A stretch of DNA of 64,000 bases from Geomobilibacter sp964432205 (GTDB lineage: Bacteria > Desulfobacterota > Desulfuromonadia > Geobacterales > DSM-12255), in contig CAYSMK010000020.1 of the NCBI GenBank assembly GCA_964432205.1, positions 1 through 64,000 on the forward strand, read 5' to 3'. The notes below the pieces were generated by a model. That model was not told the origin of the DNA and did not search any database. It worked only from the letters and a program-made list of their open reading frames with translations. Position 1 is the first letter of the stretch, and each line of letters begins with the position of its first letter. This document shows positions 63,663-64,000 of the stretch, piece after piece. A program made the translations under genes and the position numbers.

Positions 63663-63859
63663 AATCCGCTCTCTGCATCGACTCAGTGCATTAACCGCGG
63701 AACCCCGATTTCGGAATGAGGACCCACCATGCTTAAGCCAGCTTTTTCTAACCGTGTTTTTTATTATAATATTTTTTATACATTACGCCAGACATTATTA
63801 ACACCAAGCGCAACATTGCTTCTAAATTGTCACCAAATTTCAGCTCACTACATAACACA

Positions 63860-63889
63860 AAAGGTCGTACCTGTTTGGAAACGACCTTT
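63860..63889 (-). terminator. Hairpin terminator near the right edge
   Basis: AAAGGTCGT pairs with ACGACCTTT (9 bp), 12-base loop; on the - strand it ends in CCTTTTG. Its loop and stem resemble the terminator at 45870-45899. It probably closes a gene that lies beyond the right edge. The 63663-63859 stretch is AT-rich and likely carries the kinase promoter, but no clear -35/-10 pair was found. Confidence 0.55.
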
Positions 63890-63891
63890 CA

Positions 63892-64000
63892 TCAGCCATG
63901 AACCGCATCCTCAGGTTCCCGGAAACACAGATTCGAGACCATTGCTCTTCGTAAGCTACGGAATCGATATCGTGTCACGGCAGTTATCCTGATAGAGATT
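63892..64000 (-). CDS. Possible 3' end of a gene entering from the right edge
   Basis: One - strand frame is open from the edge to a TGA at 63892-63894, three bases before the hairpin at 63860-63889. The 35 visible residues (including VTRYRFRSLRRAMVSNLCF) match nothing I know. The stop-then-terminator layout is the only support. Confidence 0.25.
   Translation of the reverse strand, partial: ISIRITAVTRYRFRSLRRAMVSNLCFREPEDAVHG

Overview
The window looks like a piece of the chromosome of a strictly anaerobic, GC-rich, aromatic-degrading bacterium of the Geobacter type (Desulfuromonadota/Deltaproteobacteria). This rests on tungsten/molybdenum enzymes of the aldehyde:ferredoxin oxidoreductase (AOR) family including a BamB/BamC-like pair, two molybdenum hydroxylases, a phenylacetyl-CoA oxidoreductase-like complex, ferredoxin-linked 2-oxoacid oxidoreductase, and control by sigma-54 response regulators. 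The taxonomic call is an inference from gene content only. No rRNA, tRNA, CRISPR array or insertion sequence was seen.

Left part (1-12.2 kb, + strand): tail of an RND/MMPL exporter, butyrate kinase, an SDR dehydrogenase, an AOR-family enzyme with a MoaD-like protein and a short TatA, an MFS carrier, a MarR regulator with its own promoter, then a three-subunit molybdenum hydroxylase followed by two cofactor-maturation genes (XdhC and the EF2563/YqeB family).

Middle (34.1-12.3 kb, - strand): one long operon that starts at a sigma-54 promoter and reads HyuA, HyuB, B12-dependent mutase large subunit, B12-binding small subunit with an extra domain, CoA ligase, acyl-CoA dehydrogenase, enoate-reductase-like flavoprotein, second CoA ligase, thiolase, a fused hydroxyacyl-CoA dehydrogenase/enoyl-CoA hydratase, a second molybdenum hydroxylase with an iron-sulfur flavoprotein, and an epimerase-like VOC protein. 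The set matches the known logic of anaerobic indoleacetate breakdown (hydroxylation to oxindole, ATP-dependent ring opening, CoA activation, B12 rearrangement, beta-oxidation to 2-aminobenzoyl-CoA). The exact substrate is inferred, and no obvious decarboxylase is present unless it is the unrecognised domain on the B12 subunit.

Next (41.2-34.7 kb, - strand): a second sigma-54 operon with a YCF48/BNR protein, an RND transporter, a DUF1302 outer-membrane barrel and a DUF1329 periplasmic protein, an envelope system usually found with genes for hydrophobic substrates. Beside it are a sigma-54 response regulator and a hybrid kinase (41.8-45.7 kb).

Right part (59.4-46.0 kb, - strand): a third sigma-54 operon: FdhD, a PadBCD-like molybdoenzyme complex, a PadEFGHI-like phenylglyoxylate/2-oxoacid oxidoreductase, a near-identical second copy of the VOC epimerase-like protein, a BamB-like tungsten enzyme, a BamC-like ferredoxin and an IclR regulator. 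A second hybrid kinase/sigma-54 regulator pair closes the window. The three sigma-54 promoters share a 19-bp upstream motif, so the two paralogous two-component systems probably control all three operons.
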